Assembly (NCBI GenBank): GCA_937770485.1
Contig: CALJHX010000002.1
Coordinates: forward strand, 62,001 to 126,000
Direction: 5' to 3'
Length of the DNA: 64,000 bases
Source: an uncultured Verrucomicrobiae bacterium
GTDB taxonomy: Bacteria; Verrucomicrobiota; Verrucomicrobiia; Limisphaerales; UBA1096
Made by a program: the position numbers and the translations under genes. The notes below the pieces were generated by a model. The model made no database searches, was not told the DNA's origin, and was given only the letters and a program-made list of their open reading frames with translations. Shown here one piece after another: positions 26,443 through 36,969 of this stretch (position 1 is the first letter of the stretch; every line of letters begins with the position of its first letter).

Positions 26443-27366
26443 ATGAAAACAGCCCTATTTACACTGTTGAGCCTGACATTGGCCATAACCATCGGCCAAG
26501 CGGCAAAAGTTGACAAACTCAATATCTCGAAGGACTCCAAATTCGTCGCACATCTGGATTTGGACGCCTTCCGGGCCTCTGAAATCGGTACTACCATGCT
26601 CAAAAGAATGCGTCAGGAGGAGGGCAAGGAAAAGCTCGATGCGCTGATCGAGATCATCGGCTTCGACCCGCTGACCGCCATTCAAAGTGCCACCCTATCC
26701 GGCAACGGGGAGGAGGATAACGCCATCCTCGTCGTGAGGCACAAGGGAGACAGCACCAAGTTGCTGGCGTTCATGAAGCTGCACAAGCATTACCGTAAAA
26801 CCGAGCACGGCAAACATGAGATTCACGGTGCCGGCGACCGGCGCGACGGAGAGCGAGGTTATGTCAGTTTTGTGAACGACACCACCGCAGTGATGGTTCC
26901 CAGCCGCGAACTTGCAGCCAAGGCAATCGAGCTCGTCAACGGCAAGGGTGCGGCGACACAAGTACCGCCGAGCCTCGACATGATAAGCAAGGAAGCGAAA
27001 AGCGTCTTCCTCATGGCCTATGCCGATGTCGAGTCGCTCAAAGAACATATCGACGATGTGAACGTGAGCCAAATGGCCAAGAAGGCCACCTTCGTCCTGG
27101 GCGGGTCGGACGGGAATCTTGTTCTCTCCCTTGCCGTCGATGCCTACTCCGCCGATACCGCCGAGCAGATGGAGGCGATGGTCAACGGCCTGATGGGGTT
27201 CGCCAGACTGGGCCAAGAAGAGAATCCGGAGATTAAGGACATCCTCAAGGGAATGAAGGTCACACGCAACGAGGCGACCGTCTCCATTCATTTCGCCATG
27301 GGAATGAACAAGTTTCTCGAGTTGATCGACCCGGCGCTGAAGGAGATCGACATTGATCTTCCCTAG
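26443..27366 (+). CDS. Secreted protein of unknown function upstream of an ECF sigma gene
   Basis: A 307-residue protein with a signal peptide (MKTALFTLLSLTLAITIGQA). The mature part is alpha/beta with no cysteine or obvious catalytic motif; it contains KFVAHLDLDAFRASEIG and SVFLMAYADVESLKEHI, a layout resembling DUF3352-like periplasmic proteins of PVC bacteria. It precedes an ECF sigma factor by 29 bases and is probably cotranscribed, so it may be part of an envelope-stress circuit. That is inference only. Confidence 0.65.
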   Translation: MKTALFTLLSLTLAITIGQAAKVDKLNISKDSKFVAHLDLDAFRASEIGTTMLKRMRQEEGKEKLDALIEIIGFDPLTAIQSATLSGNGEEDNAILVVRHKGDSTKLLAFMKLHKHYRKTEHGKHEIHGAGDRRDGERGYVSFVNDTTAVMVPSRELAAKAIELVNGKGAATQVPPSLDMISKEAKSVFLMAYADVESLKEHIDDVNVSQMAKKATFVLGGSDGNLVLSLAVDAYSADTAEQMEAMVNGLMGFARLGQEENPEIKDILKGMKVTRNEATVSIHFAMGMNKFLELIDPALKEIDIDLP

Positions 27367-27395
27367 TCTTGATCCAGTATGCCACAGTTTCGTTG

Positions 27396-28010
27396 ATGGA
27401 GGCTCCAACACAGGGCCAACCTGACTCAAGCCGTGAGTTTGCTCCGGGTCCAGACACCACGGAGCGCGACAGGGACCGGGCGGAGGAACTCGCCCTGGCC
27501 GTCGCCGCGAAGGAGGGCTGCATGGAGTCGTTCGAGCAACTTGTCGCTAGGCTCGAGAGCCGGTTGTTTGCTTTTCTTTACCAAAAAACCTCAGATCATC
27601 ATATCGCGCAGGATTTGCTGCAATCCACTTTTGTGACCGCCTACCGCAAACTGCACCGATACAATCCGAAATACGCCTTCACGACCTGGATTTATACCAT
27701 CGCATCGAGGTTGGCTATTAACCATTTTCGCCGAAAGCGCGTTCTCGAGTCAGAGCACGTGGACCGAGCCACTGAGACCAATCCCCGCAGTGAGTTGATC
27801 GCCAGCGAAAAGACTGAGGGTGTCTGGAAGCAGGCAAGGGCGCTGCTCTCCGTGAGCCAGTTCACCGCCTTGTGGCATTTTTATGCCGAAGACCGAAACC
27901 TTGCCGAAACCGCAGACGTAATGAACAAGAGTATAGGCTCGGTGAAAGTGCTGTTGCATCGCGCCCGCCGAAAACTTGCTGAAGTATTACCGACGAGTGA
28001 CATCCATTGA
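27396..28010 (+). CDS. ECF-family RNA polymerase sigma factor
   Basis: From the ATG at 27396, 204 residues (a TTG at 27369 is also possible). Region 2: FEQLVARLESRLFAFLYQKT, then DHHIAQDLLQSTFVTAYRKL and FTTWIYTIASRLAINHFRRK, the -10-binding segment. Region 4 near the C-terminus: LAETADVMNKSIGSVKVLLHRARRKL, a helix-turn-helix for the -35 element. The next gene, 24 bases downstream, encodes a small single-helix membrane protein in the anti-sigma position. Confidence 0.92.
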   Translation: MEAPTQGQPDSSREFAPGPDTTERDRDRAEELALAVAAKEGCMESFEQLVARLESRLFAFLYQKTSDHHIAQDLLQSTFVTAYRKLHRYNPKYAFTTWIYTIASRLAINHFRRKRVLESEHVDRATETNPRSELIASEKTEGVWKQARALLSVSQFTALWHFYAEDRNLAETADVMNKSIGSVKVLLHRARRKLAEVLPTSDIH

Positions 28011-28034
28011 GGGGCTAAACGAACAAACTGAAGC

Positions 28035-28484
28035 ATGAAAGACGAACCACAACCAAGCACTTGGCCTGGTATCGAGGCGCAACTCCGTGATGAGGCCAAG
28101 CGGGATGCACAAAATTTCCCGCCGTTTCTCCACCAGCGGATCATGGCGGCCATCCGCGCAGAGGCTGAAAAACAACCCCGCCCAACGGTCGGCTTGGCCA
28201 AGGTGTGGCGCTGGGTTTTCGCCGGTGGCTTGGCCTGCATTGTCCTGGCCCTCTGGCCGGCCCCGGCCCCTCAACCGTTGGCCGACGCTTCCCAAAAAGT
28301 GACCGAGTGGATAGTTTTGGTCGCAAACAGCGACGAGCAAATGGCCAACCTGATCTCCAATCGCGTATTCAACGATATGGTCAACAACCCCTACCAGCAG
28401 CAACTCGATTCGCTCAGTAACGAGTTCGAAAGCGCCCTCGATTTCACCCTCCGCATGATGCCTATAGAATTGGCACAGCGGTAG
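28035..28484 (+). CDS. Small single-pass membrane protein, possible anti-sigma factor
   Basis: A 149-residue product: a soluble N-terminus (about 1-55), one membrane helix (WVFAGGLACIVLALWPAPAP, about 60-80) and a C-terminal extracytoplasmic domain. This topology and its position right after an ECF sigma gene fit an anti-sigma factor, but the zinc-finger HxxxCxxC motif is absent. The 3' end overlaps a convergent small gene by 23 bases. Confidence 0.65.
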   Translation: MKDEPQPSTWPGIEAQLRDEAKRDAQNFPPFLHQRIMAAIRAEAEKQPRPTVGLAKVWRWVFAGGLACIVLALWPAPAPQPLADASQKVTEWIVLVANSDEQMANLISNRVFNDMVNNPYQQQLDSLSNEFESALDFTLRMMPIELAQR

Positions 28485-28770
28485 GAGTGTGCTCGAATGT
28501 CTTACTGGTGTCCCCAATAACCGGCATGACCGGTATCCACTGTTTAGACCGTTCGATGGTCACCCGATCCAGCTTCAGCGACAAGTGAAGGGCCCGGTCG
28601 AGACTTTCGCCGGGATGCCTTTCAAGGATGCAGTCCAAATCGACATAGCTTGCGCCGAGGCGGTGGCAGAATTCGGCGACCGCGGGGGCGGTGTGCGATA
28701 TCCCATGCCGGGTTAAGTGGCGAGCGATCTTGGCGCAATCGTGGTCGGTCAAAAAGTGACGGCACCGCAC
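28462..28770 (-). CDS. Hypothetical small protein
   Basis: A possible 102-residue gene with a GTG start at 28770, overlapping the upstream minus-strand gene by 22 bases. It contains HDCAKIARHLTRHGISH and ASYVDLDCILERHPGESLDR, which look protein-like, but I recognise no family. The overlap with two other genes lowers confidence. Confidence 0.35.
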   Translation of the reverse strand: MRCRHFLTDHDCAKIARHLTRHGISHTAPAVAEFCHRLGASYVDLDCILERHPGESLDRALHLSLKLDRVTIERSKQWIPVMPVIGDTSKTFEHTPTAVPIL

Positions 28771-29399
28771 CCGGACAAGGCTTTGGCAATCGGCGATGAA
28801 CTATCTCCGTCGCTGTCAACTTGTGCGTAAATATAGGTGGCGTACCTGGGTGAAAATTCATCGTGTACCCCGATCAGCATATTCACCACAATCACAACCA
28901 AGCCAACGATCAACAATCCAAGGGTGGCAATCTTGTTATGCGAGGGGATTGCCATCAGGTTTTTTGAAAAGGAAAAAATATCCTTCGGCTCGATCAGCTC
29001 ATCGGTGTTGTTGTTCACAGCCGATTTTTTGAGGGCTTCAACAGGGAGTTCATTTTGAACCGAGGTGTCTTTCCGGATCAGTTTGTCGTTGATGACCAGT
29101 TCACCGAAATATTGGACCTCGATTTGCTCGACGTCGTATTGTAAAGGGTGATCTTCCAGGATATGGTGGGGAATCGGAACAGTTACCTTCCCACCCCGGA
29201 CAGTGAATTTGTGTTTGAACATTTCCTCCGTATCGTTGACGGATCGGGAATCTTTCACCCCAACATGCCGTTTTATAGTAAAGGTAGTTATTTTGCCGAT
29301 TAACTCGGGATCTGGAATGATGAGTTTGGCGCGAAGCCCTGCGTGGGGCGGTTGCCTTGCTTCGCCTTTCTCCTGATTAAACGAAAAAAAGAATATCAA
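28749..29399 (-). CDS. Hypothetical protein with one C-terminal membrane helix
   Basis: About 216 residues from a TTG at 29399. The N-terminal part is beta-rich and soluble (AKLIIPDPELIGKITTFTIK, VTVPIPHHILEDHPLQYDVE). One membrane helix lies near residues 156-177 (KIATLGLLIVGLVVIVVNML), and the last 30 residues hold a short DSDGDS stretch. An ATG in another frame (MPKNIDIL, at about 29411) would join this frame if one base were removed or added in the run of seven T near 29390, so the true start may be there. AT-richer than its neighbours. No family recognised. Confidence 0.55.
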   Translation of the reverse strand: MIFFFSFNQEKGEARQPPHAGLRAKLIIPDPELIGKITTFTIKRHVGVKDSRSVNDTEEMFKHKFTVRGGKVTVPIPHHILEDHPLQYDVEQIEVQYFGELVINDKLIRKDTSVQNELPVEALKKSAVNNNTDELIEPKDIFSFSKNLMAIPSHNKIATLGLLIVGLVVIVVNMLIGVHDEFSPRYATYIYAQVDSDGDSSSPIAKALSGCGAVTF

Positions 29400-29605
29400 T
29401 ATTTTTTGGCATGACTACGGATTGCTAGCGATGGGATGATCGTTTATAGAGCAGCACCGTCAATTAGACATTGAATCGAGCCCCGGAGATTTTTCCCGTG
29501 TCAGTTCATCCTCTACATGATTCTCATAGAGCTGTCTCAACGAGCAATTGTCTAAAAAACCAGTTCAGAGTTCCGTAAATTGATTATTTCACAATAAAAC
29601 AACAT

Positions 29606-29633
29606 ATATCAACATATCTTGATATGTTGATAT
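29606..29633. promoter_or_regulatory. Perfect 13-bp-arm palindrome before metH (candidate operator)
   Basis: ATATCAACATATC (29606-29618), two T, then GATATGTTGATAT (29621-29633). The arms are perfect reverse complements and AT-rich, without a T tail, which fits a protein-binding operator better than a terminator. It lies 42 bases before metH. ArsR-family methionine regulators such as SahR bind AT-rich palindromes near methionine-cycle genes; whether this is one is inference. The rest of the 276-base gap shows no gene and no SAM or B12 riboswitch that I can recognise. Confidence 0.6.
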
Positions 29634-29675
29634 GTTAGTTGACTGTCTCGGGGTTGAGCGGTAGCCTGCCACTTT

Positions 29676-32600
29676 ATGGGCATCAATCCGTCCAACGACA
29701 GGCAACCAGCCCTGAACGAGATCCTGGCCAAGCGCATCGTGATTCTCGATGGCGCGATGGGCACGATGATTCAGCAGCGCACGCTCGAGGAGGCTGATTT
29801 CAGGGGCGAACGGTTTGCTGACTGGGAGCGCGATCTCAAGGGCCACAACGACCTGCTCGGCATCACGCAGCCGGAGGTGATCGGTTCCATCCACCACGCT
29901 TATCTCGAGGCCGGGGCGGATATCATCGAGACGAACACTTTCAACTCGACTCGCATCGCCTTGGCCGATTACGGGATGGAGTCGCTGGCCTACGAATTGA
30001 ACGTTGCCAACGCGAAGCTCGCCCGATCTGCCGCCGATGACGTGATGTCGGCGTCTCCCGGCCGACAATGTTTCGTCGCCGGAGCGCTTGGCCCGACGAA
30101 TCGCACGGCATCCATTTCGCCGGACGTCAATGACCCCGCCTTTCGCGCCGTTACTTACGACCAGTTGGTCGAGGCGTACGTCGAGCAGGCCAAGGGCTTG
30201 GTCGAGGGTGGGGCGGATATTTTGCTTGTCGAGACGGTGTTCGACTCGCTCAACTCGCGGGCAGCATTGTTCGCGCTTGAGTCGTTGTTCGACTCGCTTG
30301 GCCGTCGGCTGCCGGTGATGTTGTCGTTCACGATCACCGACCAAAGCGGGCGCACACTCTCCGGGCAAACGGTCGAGGCGTACTGGAACTCCGTCGCCAA
30401 CATCGACCTGCTCAGCGTTGGCATCAACTGCGCGCTTGGCCCGCAGGAGATGCGCTCGCACATCGACGAGCTTTCCAACATCGCGCCAATCAACGTCAGC
30501 GCGCACCCGAACGCCGGTATGCCGAACCCGCTGCTGCCGACCGGTTTTCCCGAGACCCCCGAGTCGTTCGCGCCGCAGTTGCACGAGTGGGCGGCCAACG
30601 GCTGGCTTAACATCGTCGGCGGTTGCTGCGGCACGACGCCGGAACACATCCGCCGCATCGCCGAGGTGGTCGGCGACTGCGCGCCGCGCCGCTTGGCCAA
30701 GCCGGAGCCGTGGCTGCGGCTCAGTGGCATGGAGGCGCTGACGGTTCGGCCCGAGTCCAATTTCATCAACATCGGCGAGCGAAACAACGTCACCGGCTCG
30801 CCGCGTTTTGCCAAGCTGATCAAGAACGACCAGTACGAAGAGGCGCTGGCGGTCGCCCGGCAACAAGTCGAGAACGGCGCGCAAATAATCGACGTCAACA
30901 TGGACGAGAGCATGCTCGACTCCGAGGCGGCGATGGTGCGGTTTTTGAATTTGATCGCCTCCGAGCCGGACATCTCGCGCGTGCCAATCATGGTCGACAG
31001 CTCGAAATGGTCCGTCATCGAGGCCGGTCTCAAGTGCTTGCAGGGCAAGGGCATCGTAAACTCGATCAGCCTCAAGGAGGGCGAGGAGCCGTTCCTCAAA
31101 CAGGCGCGGTTGGTTCGCCGGTACGGCGCGGCGGTGGTGGTGATGGCGTTCGACGAGCAGGGTCAAGCCGACAGCACTGAGCGTCGCATTGAGATTTGCA
31201 CGCGCTCGTACGATCTGCTGACGAGCGAAGTCGGTTTCCCTCCGCAGGATATTATTTTTGACCCGAATATCCTCACCGTCGCTACCGGAATGGAGGAGCA
31301 CAACGACTACGCGGTGAGTTTCATCGAGGCCACGCGCATAATCAAGTCGACGCTGCCCTTGGCCAAGGTCAGCGGGGGGATCAGCAACATTTCGTTTTCG
31401 TTTCGCGGCAACAATGGCGTGCGCGAAGCGATGCACTCGGCCTTCCTCTACCACGCGATTCGCGCCGGGCTGGATATGGGCATCGTTAATGCTGGCATGC
31501 TCGAGGTGTACGAGAAAATCCCACCCAACTTGCTTGAACGCGTCGAGGACGTTCTGCTGAATCGCCGTTCCGATGCCACCGAGCGGCTCGTCGAGTTTGC
31601 CGAGACGGTCAAGCAACAAGGTAAGTCGGAGAAAGTGACCGACGCTTGGCGTGACGGCACGGTCGAGGAACGGCTGAGTCACGCGCTCGTCAAGGGCATC
31701 GTCGAGTACATCGTGGCTGACACAGAAGAGGCGAGGCAAAAACTTACCCGCCCGATACACGTCATCGAGGGGCCGTTGATGGACGGAATGAACATCGTCG
31801 GCGACCTGTTTGGCGCGGGCAAAATGTTCCTGCCGCAAGTTGTCAAAAGCGCGCGCGTTATGAAAAAAGCGGTCGCTCATCTGCAACCGTTCATGGAGGA
31901 GGAGAAGGCCGAGACCGGCTCGTCGTCGCGAGGTAAAATCCTCATGGCCACTGTGAAGGGCGACGTGCACGACATCGGCAAAAATATCGTCGGCGTTGTG
32001 TTACGCTGCAACAATTACGAGGTCATCGACCTCGGCGTGATGGTGCCGTGTAACAAGATTTTGAAGGCCGCCCGCGAGGAAAATGTAGATGTGATTGGCC
32101 TCAGCGGATTGATCACGCCGTCGCTCGAGGAGATGAGCCACGTTGCGAAGGAGATGCAGCGTGAAGGCTTTACGCTTCCGCTGCTCATTGGCGGTGCGAC
32201 GACCAGCCGCGTGCACACGGCGGTGAAGATCGCGCCCGGCTACGAGCGGGGAACGTTGCACGTGCTCGATGCCTCCCGCGCCGTGGGTGTTGTCGGCAAA
32301 TTATTGAGCGAAAATGGCCGTGACGATTTCATCGCGACGAACACAACGCTGCAGGGGGAACTTCGTGAAAAGCATTACAGCAAACGCAAAGCCAAGCCGC
32401 TGCTGCCGATCACAGAGGCGCGCGCGCGCGCGACCCAGATCGACTGGAGCGCGGACGATATCCCGCAGCCGGAGTTCACCGGCGTCCGCGCGGAGGACGA
32501 CTTCCCGCTGGAGACGCTGGTTGAGTTCATCGACTGGTCGCCGTTCTTCCACGCGTGGGAGTTGCAGGGGCGTTACCCGAAAATTTTCGATGACGCGACC

Positions 32601-33377
32601 GTCGGTGACAAGGCAAAGGAGTTGTTCGACGACGCGCAGGAATTGCTCGACCGCATCGTCGGCGAAAAATTGTTCACGGCCAAGTGCGCGTACGGTTTTT
32701 TCCCGGCCAACCGCATCGGCGACGATGTGGAACTGTTTACCGACGACACTCGAACCAAGCGCTTGGCCAAGTTTCATTTTCTGCGCCAACAAAACAACAA
32801 GGCTTCCGTCGGAAACCACAGCTTGGCCGATTACATCGCGCCGGGGGTAACCGGTCTGGCCGATCACTTGGGCGCGTTCGCCGTCACGGCCGGTCACGGC
32901 GTGGAGGAACTGTCCAAGTCGTTCGAGGCTGCTAACGACGATTACAACGCCATCATGGTCAAGGCACTTGGCGACCGTTTAGCCGAGGCGTTTGCCGAGT
33001 GCCTTCACGCGCGCGCCCGCTGCGAGTGGGGCTACGGCGCTGGTGAATCCTTGAGTAGCGACGAGTTGATCCGCGAAAAATATCGCGGCATTCGTCCCGC
33101 CGCCGGTTATCCCGCCTGTCCGGATCACACGGAGAAGCGGCTGCTGTGGGAGCTGCTTGACGCCGAGAAGCACACCGGCATCCGCCTCACCGAGAGTTGC
33201 GCGATGTGGCCGGCGAGTTCGGTGAGCGGACTGTACTTCGCGCATCCGCGTGCCAAGTATTTTGGCGTCGGTAAAATCGACCGAGACCAGGTCGAGGACT
33301 GGGCCAAGCGCAAGGGCATGAGCCTTGGCGATGCCGAGCGCTGGCTTGCCCCGAATCTCAACTACGATCCGGCTTGA
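29676..33377 (+). CDS. metH: Cobalamin-dependent methionine synthase
   Basis: MetH moves a methyl group from methyltetrahydrofolate to homocysteine through cobalamin. The 1233-residue, full-length product has all four modules: homocysteine domain ([13 protein letters not shown] at the start; zinc-binding Cys in GINCAL and [10 protein letters not shown]), pterin domain ([13 protein letters not shown]), the cobalamin cap and B12 domain (DVHDIGKN at about residue 763 gives the axial His), and the reactivation domain ([27 protein letters not shown]). A palindromic candidate operator lies 42 bases upstream. The gene is rich in the host palindrome TTGGCCAA. Confidence 0.98.
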   Translation: MGINPSNDRQPALNEILAKRIVILDGAMGTMIQQRTLEEADFRGERFADWERDLKGHNDLLGITQPEVIGSIHHAYLEAGADIIETNTFNSTRIALADYGMESLAYELNVANAKLARSAADDVMSASPGRQCFVAGALGPTNRTASISPDVNDPAFRAVTYDQLVEAYVEQAKGLVEGGADILLVETVFDSLNSRAALFALESLFDSLGRRLPVMLSFTITDQSGRTLSGQTVEAYWNSVANIDLLSVGINCALGPQEMRSHIDELSNIAPINVSAHPNAGMPNPLLPTGFPETPESFAPQLHEWAANGWLNIVGGCCGTTPEHIRRIAEVVGDCAPRRLAKPEPWLRLSGMEALTVRPESNFINIGERNNVTGSPRFAKLIKNDQYEEALAVARQQVENGAQIIDVNMDESMLDSEAAMVRFLNLIASEPDISRVPIMVDSSKWSVIEAGLKCLQGKGIVNSISLKEGEEPFLKQARLVRRYGAAVVVMAFDEQGQADSTERRIEICTRSYDLLTSEVGFPPQDIIFDPNILTVATGMEEHNDYAVSFIEATRIIKSTLPLAKVSGGISNISFSFRGNNGVREAMHSAFLYHAIRAGLDMGIVNAGMLEVYEKIPPNLLERVEDVLLNRRSDATERLVEFAETVKQQGKSEKVTDAWRDGTVEERLSHALVKGIVEYIVADTEEARQKLTRPIHVIEGPLMDGMNIVGDLFGAGKMFLPQVVKSARVMKKAVAHLQPFMEEEKAETGSSSRGKILMATVKGDVHDIGKNIVGVVLRCNNYEVIDLGVMVPCNKILKAAREENVDVIGLSGLITPSLEEMSHVAKEMQREGFTLPLLIGGATTSRVHTAVKIAPGYERGTLHVLDASRAVGVVGKLLSENGRDDFIATNTTLQGELREKHYSKRKAKPLLPITEARARATQIDWSADDIPQPEFTGVRAEDDFPLETLVEFIDWSPFFHAWELQGRYPKIFDDATVGDKAKELFDDAQELLDRIVGEKLFTAKCAYGFFPANRIGDDVELFTDDTRTKRLAKFHFLRQQNNKASVGNHSLADYIAPGVTGLADHLGAFAVTAGHGVEELSKSFEAANDDYNAIMVKALGDRLAEAFAECLHARARCEWGYGAGESLSSDELIREKYRGIRPAAGYPACPDHTEKRLLWELLDAEKHTGIRLTESCAMWPASSVSGLYFAHPRAKYFGVGKIDRDQVEDWAKRKGMSLGDAERWLAPNLNYDPA

Positions 33378-33429
33378 CCATCCGCGCCCGAGGCTCGCCT
33401 CGTTTGTTGGAAACTGGCATACTCTGTGC

Positions 33430-36400
33430 ATGACGAGTGGCTTTGGATGGCGCCGTTTTTTTCTCCCAATTTGCCTCGGCTCGGCCGGTGTTTGCCTGCC
33501 GCTTGGTCAGATGCTCGGCGCTGAGCAGGCGGCCGAAACCCGGTTGGTTTATTTGGAACTCGCCGGCGAACCGGCGGCGGACGTTGCGGTGCGCCTCCGC
33601 TCACAAGGCTTGGACGCGGGCGAAATTGCCAAGGCCACCCGTGTTCGCATCAGCGAAATTGCCATGCAGCAAAAGGCTCTCGTGGGCCGCCTTGGACAAG
33701 TCGGCGGTGTGGTCGAGGCGCGGTTCAGCCGCTTGGCCAACGCACTAAAGGTGCGACTACCGCTCGCCCAAGTGGAGCGCCTCCGCCGACTCGACGGCGT
33801 GTCAGATGTCCAGCCGGTGGCGCAATTCCGCCCGCTTACGTCCACCAGTGTGCCATTCATTGGGACGACTAATGTCTGGAACCGCGGCAAGCTCTCTGCC
33901 ACCGGAAAGGGGGTGCGCATTGGTATCATCGACTCCGGGATTGATTACACCCACGCGATGTTCGGCGGGAGTGGTGATGTGGCGGACTACACTAAGAACA
34001 ATCCTGCGCGCATCGAGTCTGGCACCTTTCCAACCAAAAAAGTGGTGGGCGGCTACGACTTCGCGGGGGATGCCTATGACGGCACACAGACACCGCGCTC
34101 TGATCGGGATCCACTCGACTGCGCTGAGAATAGCCACGGCTCGCATGTGGCTGGGATCGCGGCGGGCATGGGCGTGTTGACCAACGGCGTGCCGTATTCG
34201 GGCGGTTACGGGGAGGAACTGAATATGGACAAGTTCCTGATCGGCCCTGGCGTGGCGCCGGAAGCCAAACTGTACGCGTTGAAGGTGTTTGGCTGCAAGG
34301 GTACCACTGGCCTGTCGGTGGACGCGATGGAATGGGCGGCTGACCCTGACGCGAACGGCGACCTCATCGACCGGCTTGACGTGGTGAACCTTTCGCTGGG
34401 CAACTCGTACAGCCACCCGAGATTCGAGAATAATGTTGCGGCTCGTCTGTCAAAATTAGGCTGCGTGGTGGTGCGGGCCGCCGGTAACAGCGGGAACAAT
34501 TTCTACTCGCTGATGTCGTACGACGACAGCGAGATCACCGTCGCCAGCTCGATGGACGAGGGTATCAAGCACAACAGCATCGAGGTCACCGATCCGCCGG
34601 TTGTCCGCGACTACTATGAGGCAGTTGAGGCGGCGGCCGATGGAGAGGGGGCGTTAGTCAGCAAGAAACTTGAAGAAACCGGTGAGATTGCGGCTCGGGT
34701 GGTTTACGCTGATCCGCCTAAGGCCTGCGAAGCGCTGAAAAATGGGGATGCACTCGAGGGAAACATTGCCCTGATCGACCGCGGTGTTTGCTTTTTCCTC
34801 GACAAAATTCAGCGAGCAAGGGACGCCGGCGCGCTGGCCGTGATTGTGGTGAACAACGAGGGCGGACCGCCGATTGCAATGGGCTCTACCGGTGATACGG
34901 TGGACATCCCGGCGATGATGATTTCGCTTCGCGGCGGCAATAACCTGAAGGAACATCTTGACGCCGGCCTGTTTGTGAAACTTGGGGGCGATGTCCTGAT
35001 CGGTGGTCGGAAACTGGCCGATCAGCTTTCACCAAACAGTTCGCGTGGGCCAGAATATGAGACACATTTGCTTAAACCAGACCTTGCCGCACCTGGTTTC
35101 AATATTCATTCTGCTCAGGCTGGTGGTGGGATTCGGCCAATACTTTCTGGCGGCACATCAATGGCGGCACCTCACGTGGCCGGATCTGCGGCGTTGCTGA
35201 TCGAGAGGCATCCGGACTGGTCGCCTTCCGTCATCAAGGCGGCGTTGATGAACACCGCCGAGCAAACGCGGGATGAAAATGGGGAGCCGTACCCCGAGAC
35301 ACGCACTGGGTCTGGCCGCGTGAATCCGCACCTGGCTATCGACACGCCGGTGATCGCTGTCGCTGCCGCCGCTCCGGAGCGGGTGTCACTGTCGTTTGGC
35401 CTGCTGGAAATCTCTGGGCCGCACTTGGCCAAGCGCAACATCGAGTTGACCAATTTGGGCGACCAAGCGTGGGCCGGCTCCATCGTGGTGAGCAATACCT
35501 TGGCAAACGCCGGCGTGACGCTTACTGCGGCCAAGCGGACGGTCACCGTCCCGGCCAAGGGCGCGGCCACCGTCGAGATGACGCTGGCGATTGACCCGGC
35601 GAAGGTGCAGTTGCTGTTCGATCCCACCACGCCGCCTGAGGTTAAGGGCGGGCCGCGGCACATCGCGCACGAGGCGTCCGGCCAGGTTTGGTTTCACGGC
35701 GAGTCGCGCTCGGTGCATGTGCCGTACCACATGCTGCTTCGTCCGGTGGGGGATCATCGCGTGGATGCCGGGAGCGTGGCGGTTCGGCAACGGGAGGGCG
35801 TGGCGCCGGTCGCGCTGCCCGTGGTCGGGACCAACCCGTACAGTGCCCCGCTGGTGTCGGTGTTTCAGTTTGGCTACCAAAGTCCCTCGCGCGGCTACAG
35901 CGACCGCGAACGGGCGGCTCGTGATTTGCGGGCAGTGGGGGCGGCCTCCAACGCGGCGGAACTGGGCGTCATCGACGATGCCACCCTGTTTTTTGGCATC
36001 GCCATGGACGGGCCGTGGATCGTGCCGCAGTCGTTCCTCACCAACATCGGCATCGACGTGGACACCGACCTTGACGGCGTCACCGACTACGAGTTGACTC
36101 ACGGCTCCTCCGGTGACGTGCTGGTGACCGGCGATATCACCGAGCGCGAACTGGCTGACGACGCCTATCACACCATCGTCGATTCGTTCGAATTCGAGAA
36201 ACCGAAACTGGGCGGTATTTTGAACATTTTTTCGTCGGCGGAACGCGAGACGGCGCTGCTCAATAACAGCGTGATGATTTACTCGGTCAAAGCCGCCGAC
36301 CTCGGCTTGGCCAAGGGAAGTACGCGGATTCAATATCGATTTCATAATGTCCTCGAGAACACGCGCTGGATCGGGTTCGACGCCGCCCGCCCGGCGCTGC

Positions 36401-36969
36401 GCACCGCCAACCCGTCACTCGGGCACTCGCCGTATCACGCTGCGGATTCGCCCCCGTTGGTCACCGTTGACCACGACGCACTGTCGGGCAACGGGTACGA
36501 CAACAACACGCTGCCAAGGGCGCTTCTGTTGTTTCATCACAATGCAGCGGGCGCACGTTTCGATGTCGTGAAACTGGCCCAGGAGGAGCCGGACACGGAC
36601 AACGACGGCATCCCGGACAACTGGGAGAAACTTCATTTTTCCGGCCTCAGCGTCGCCGATGCTGACAGCGATTTTGACGATGACGGCTTCCCGGATGTTT
36701 CCGAGCAACACGCCGGTACTGACCCGAAAGACAGCAGTTCGTCCCTTCGCTTCGAGACGCCAATCGACGTGAAAAACGAGACCGTATTGCTGCGCTGGCA
36801 AAGCGTGCCAGGACGGCGTTATCGCGTTGAAAAAAGTAATGGTGCCCCAACCGAGTGGAAGTCGATCGCCAAGGGCTTGACGGCGAGGTTCGACTCGCTC
36901 GAGCACACCGACCTGGGGATCGACAACGGCAAGCCGGTGTTTTACCGGCTCGTTGTGGAGTATGATTGA
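33430..36969 (+). CDS. Secreted subtilisin-like (S8) protease with PA domain
   Basis: The ATG at 33430 gives a signal peptide (MTSGFGWRRFFLPICLGSAG onward). After a propeptide of about 120 residues comes the S8 domain with Asp168 (GIIDSGIDYTH), His236 (HGSHVAGIAAG) and Ser577 (GGTSMAAPHVAGSAALL). A PA domain is inserted between His and Ser (about 400-520; IDRGVCFFLDKIQRARDAGA). The long C-terminal part is beta-rich and ends in an Asp-rich calcium segment (DTDNDGIPDNWE, DSDFDDDGFPDVSEQHAGTD) and a terminal module (RRYRVEKSNG) like that at 21180-21360. At 1179 residues it resembles large extracellular subtilases. Its TGA overlaps the bioF ATG. Confidence 0.93.
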   Translation: MTSGFGWRRFFLPICLGSAGVCLPLGQMLGAEQAAETRLVYLELAGEPAADVAVRLRSQGLDAGEIAKATRVRISEIAMQQKALVGRLGQVGGVVEARFSRLANALKVRLPLAQVERLRRLDGVSDVQPVAQFRPLTSTSVPFIGTTNVWNRGKLSATGKGVRIGIIDSGIDYTHAMFGGSGDVADYTKNNPARIESGTFPTKKVVGGYDFAGDAYDGTQTPRSDRDPLDCAENSHGSHVAGIAAGMGVLTNGVPYSGGYGEELNMDKFLIGPGVAPEAKLYALKVFGCKGTTGLSVDAMEWAADPDANGDLIDRLDVVNLSLGNSYSHPRFENNVAARLSKLGCVVVRAAGNSGNNFYSLMSYDDSEITVASSMDEGIKHNSIEVTDPPVVRDYYEAVEAAADGEGALVSKKLEETGEIAARVVYADPPKACEALKNGDALEGNIALIDRGVCFFLDKIQRARDAGALAVIVVNNEGGPPIAMGSTGDTVDIPAMMISLRGGNNLKEHLDAGLFVKLGGDVLIGGRKLADQLSPNSSRGPEYETHLLKPDLAAPGFNIHSAQAGGGIRPILSGGTSMAAPHVAGSAALLIERHPDWSPSVIKAALMNTAEQTRDENGEPYPETRTGSGRVNPHLAIDTPVIAVAAAAPERVSLSFGLLEISGPHLAKRNIELTNLGDQAWAGSIVVSNTLANAGVTLTAAKRTVTVPAKGAATVEMTLAIDPAKVQLLFDPTTPPEVKGGPRHIAHEASGQVWFHGESRSVHVPYHMLLRPVGDHRVDAGSVAVRQREGVAPVALPVVGTNPYSAPLVSVFQFGYQSPSRGYSDRERAARDLRAVGAASNAAELGVIDDATLFFGIAMDGPWIVPQSFLTNIGIDVDTDLDGVTDYELTHGSSGDVLVTGDITERELADDAYHTIVDSFEFEKPKLGGILNIFSSAERETALLNNSVMIYSVKAADLGLAKGSTRIQYRFHNVLENTRWIGFDAARPALRTANPSLGHSPYHAADSPPLVTVDHDALSGNGYDNNTLPRALLLFHHNAAGARFDVVKLAQEEPDTDNDGIPDNWEKLHFSGLSVADADSDFDDDGFPDVSEQHAGTDPKDSSSSLRFETPIDVKNETVLLRWQSVPGRRYRVEKSNGAPTEWKSIAKGLTARFDSLEHTDLGIDNGKPVFYRLVVEYD

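Noticed and set aside
29400-29605. SAM or cobalamin riboswitch before metH
   Set aside because: No conserved core (for example a B12 box) or matching stem set could be found; only the palindrome stands out.
29589-31970. A 793-codon open frame on the strand opposite metH
   Set aside because: metH is unmistakable on the plus strand; the antisense frame is Arg/Asp/His-rich with no family features, a usual side effect of biased codon use in GC-rich genes.
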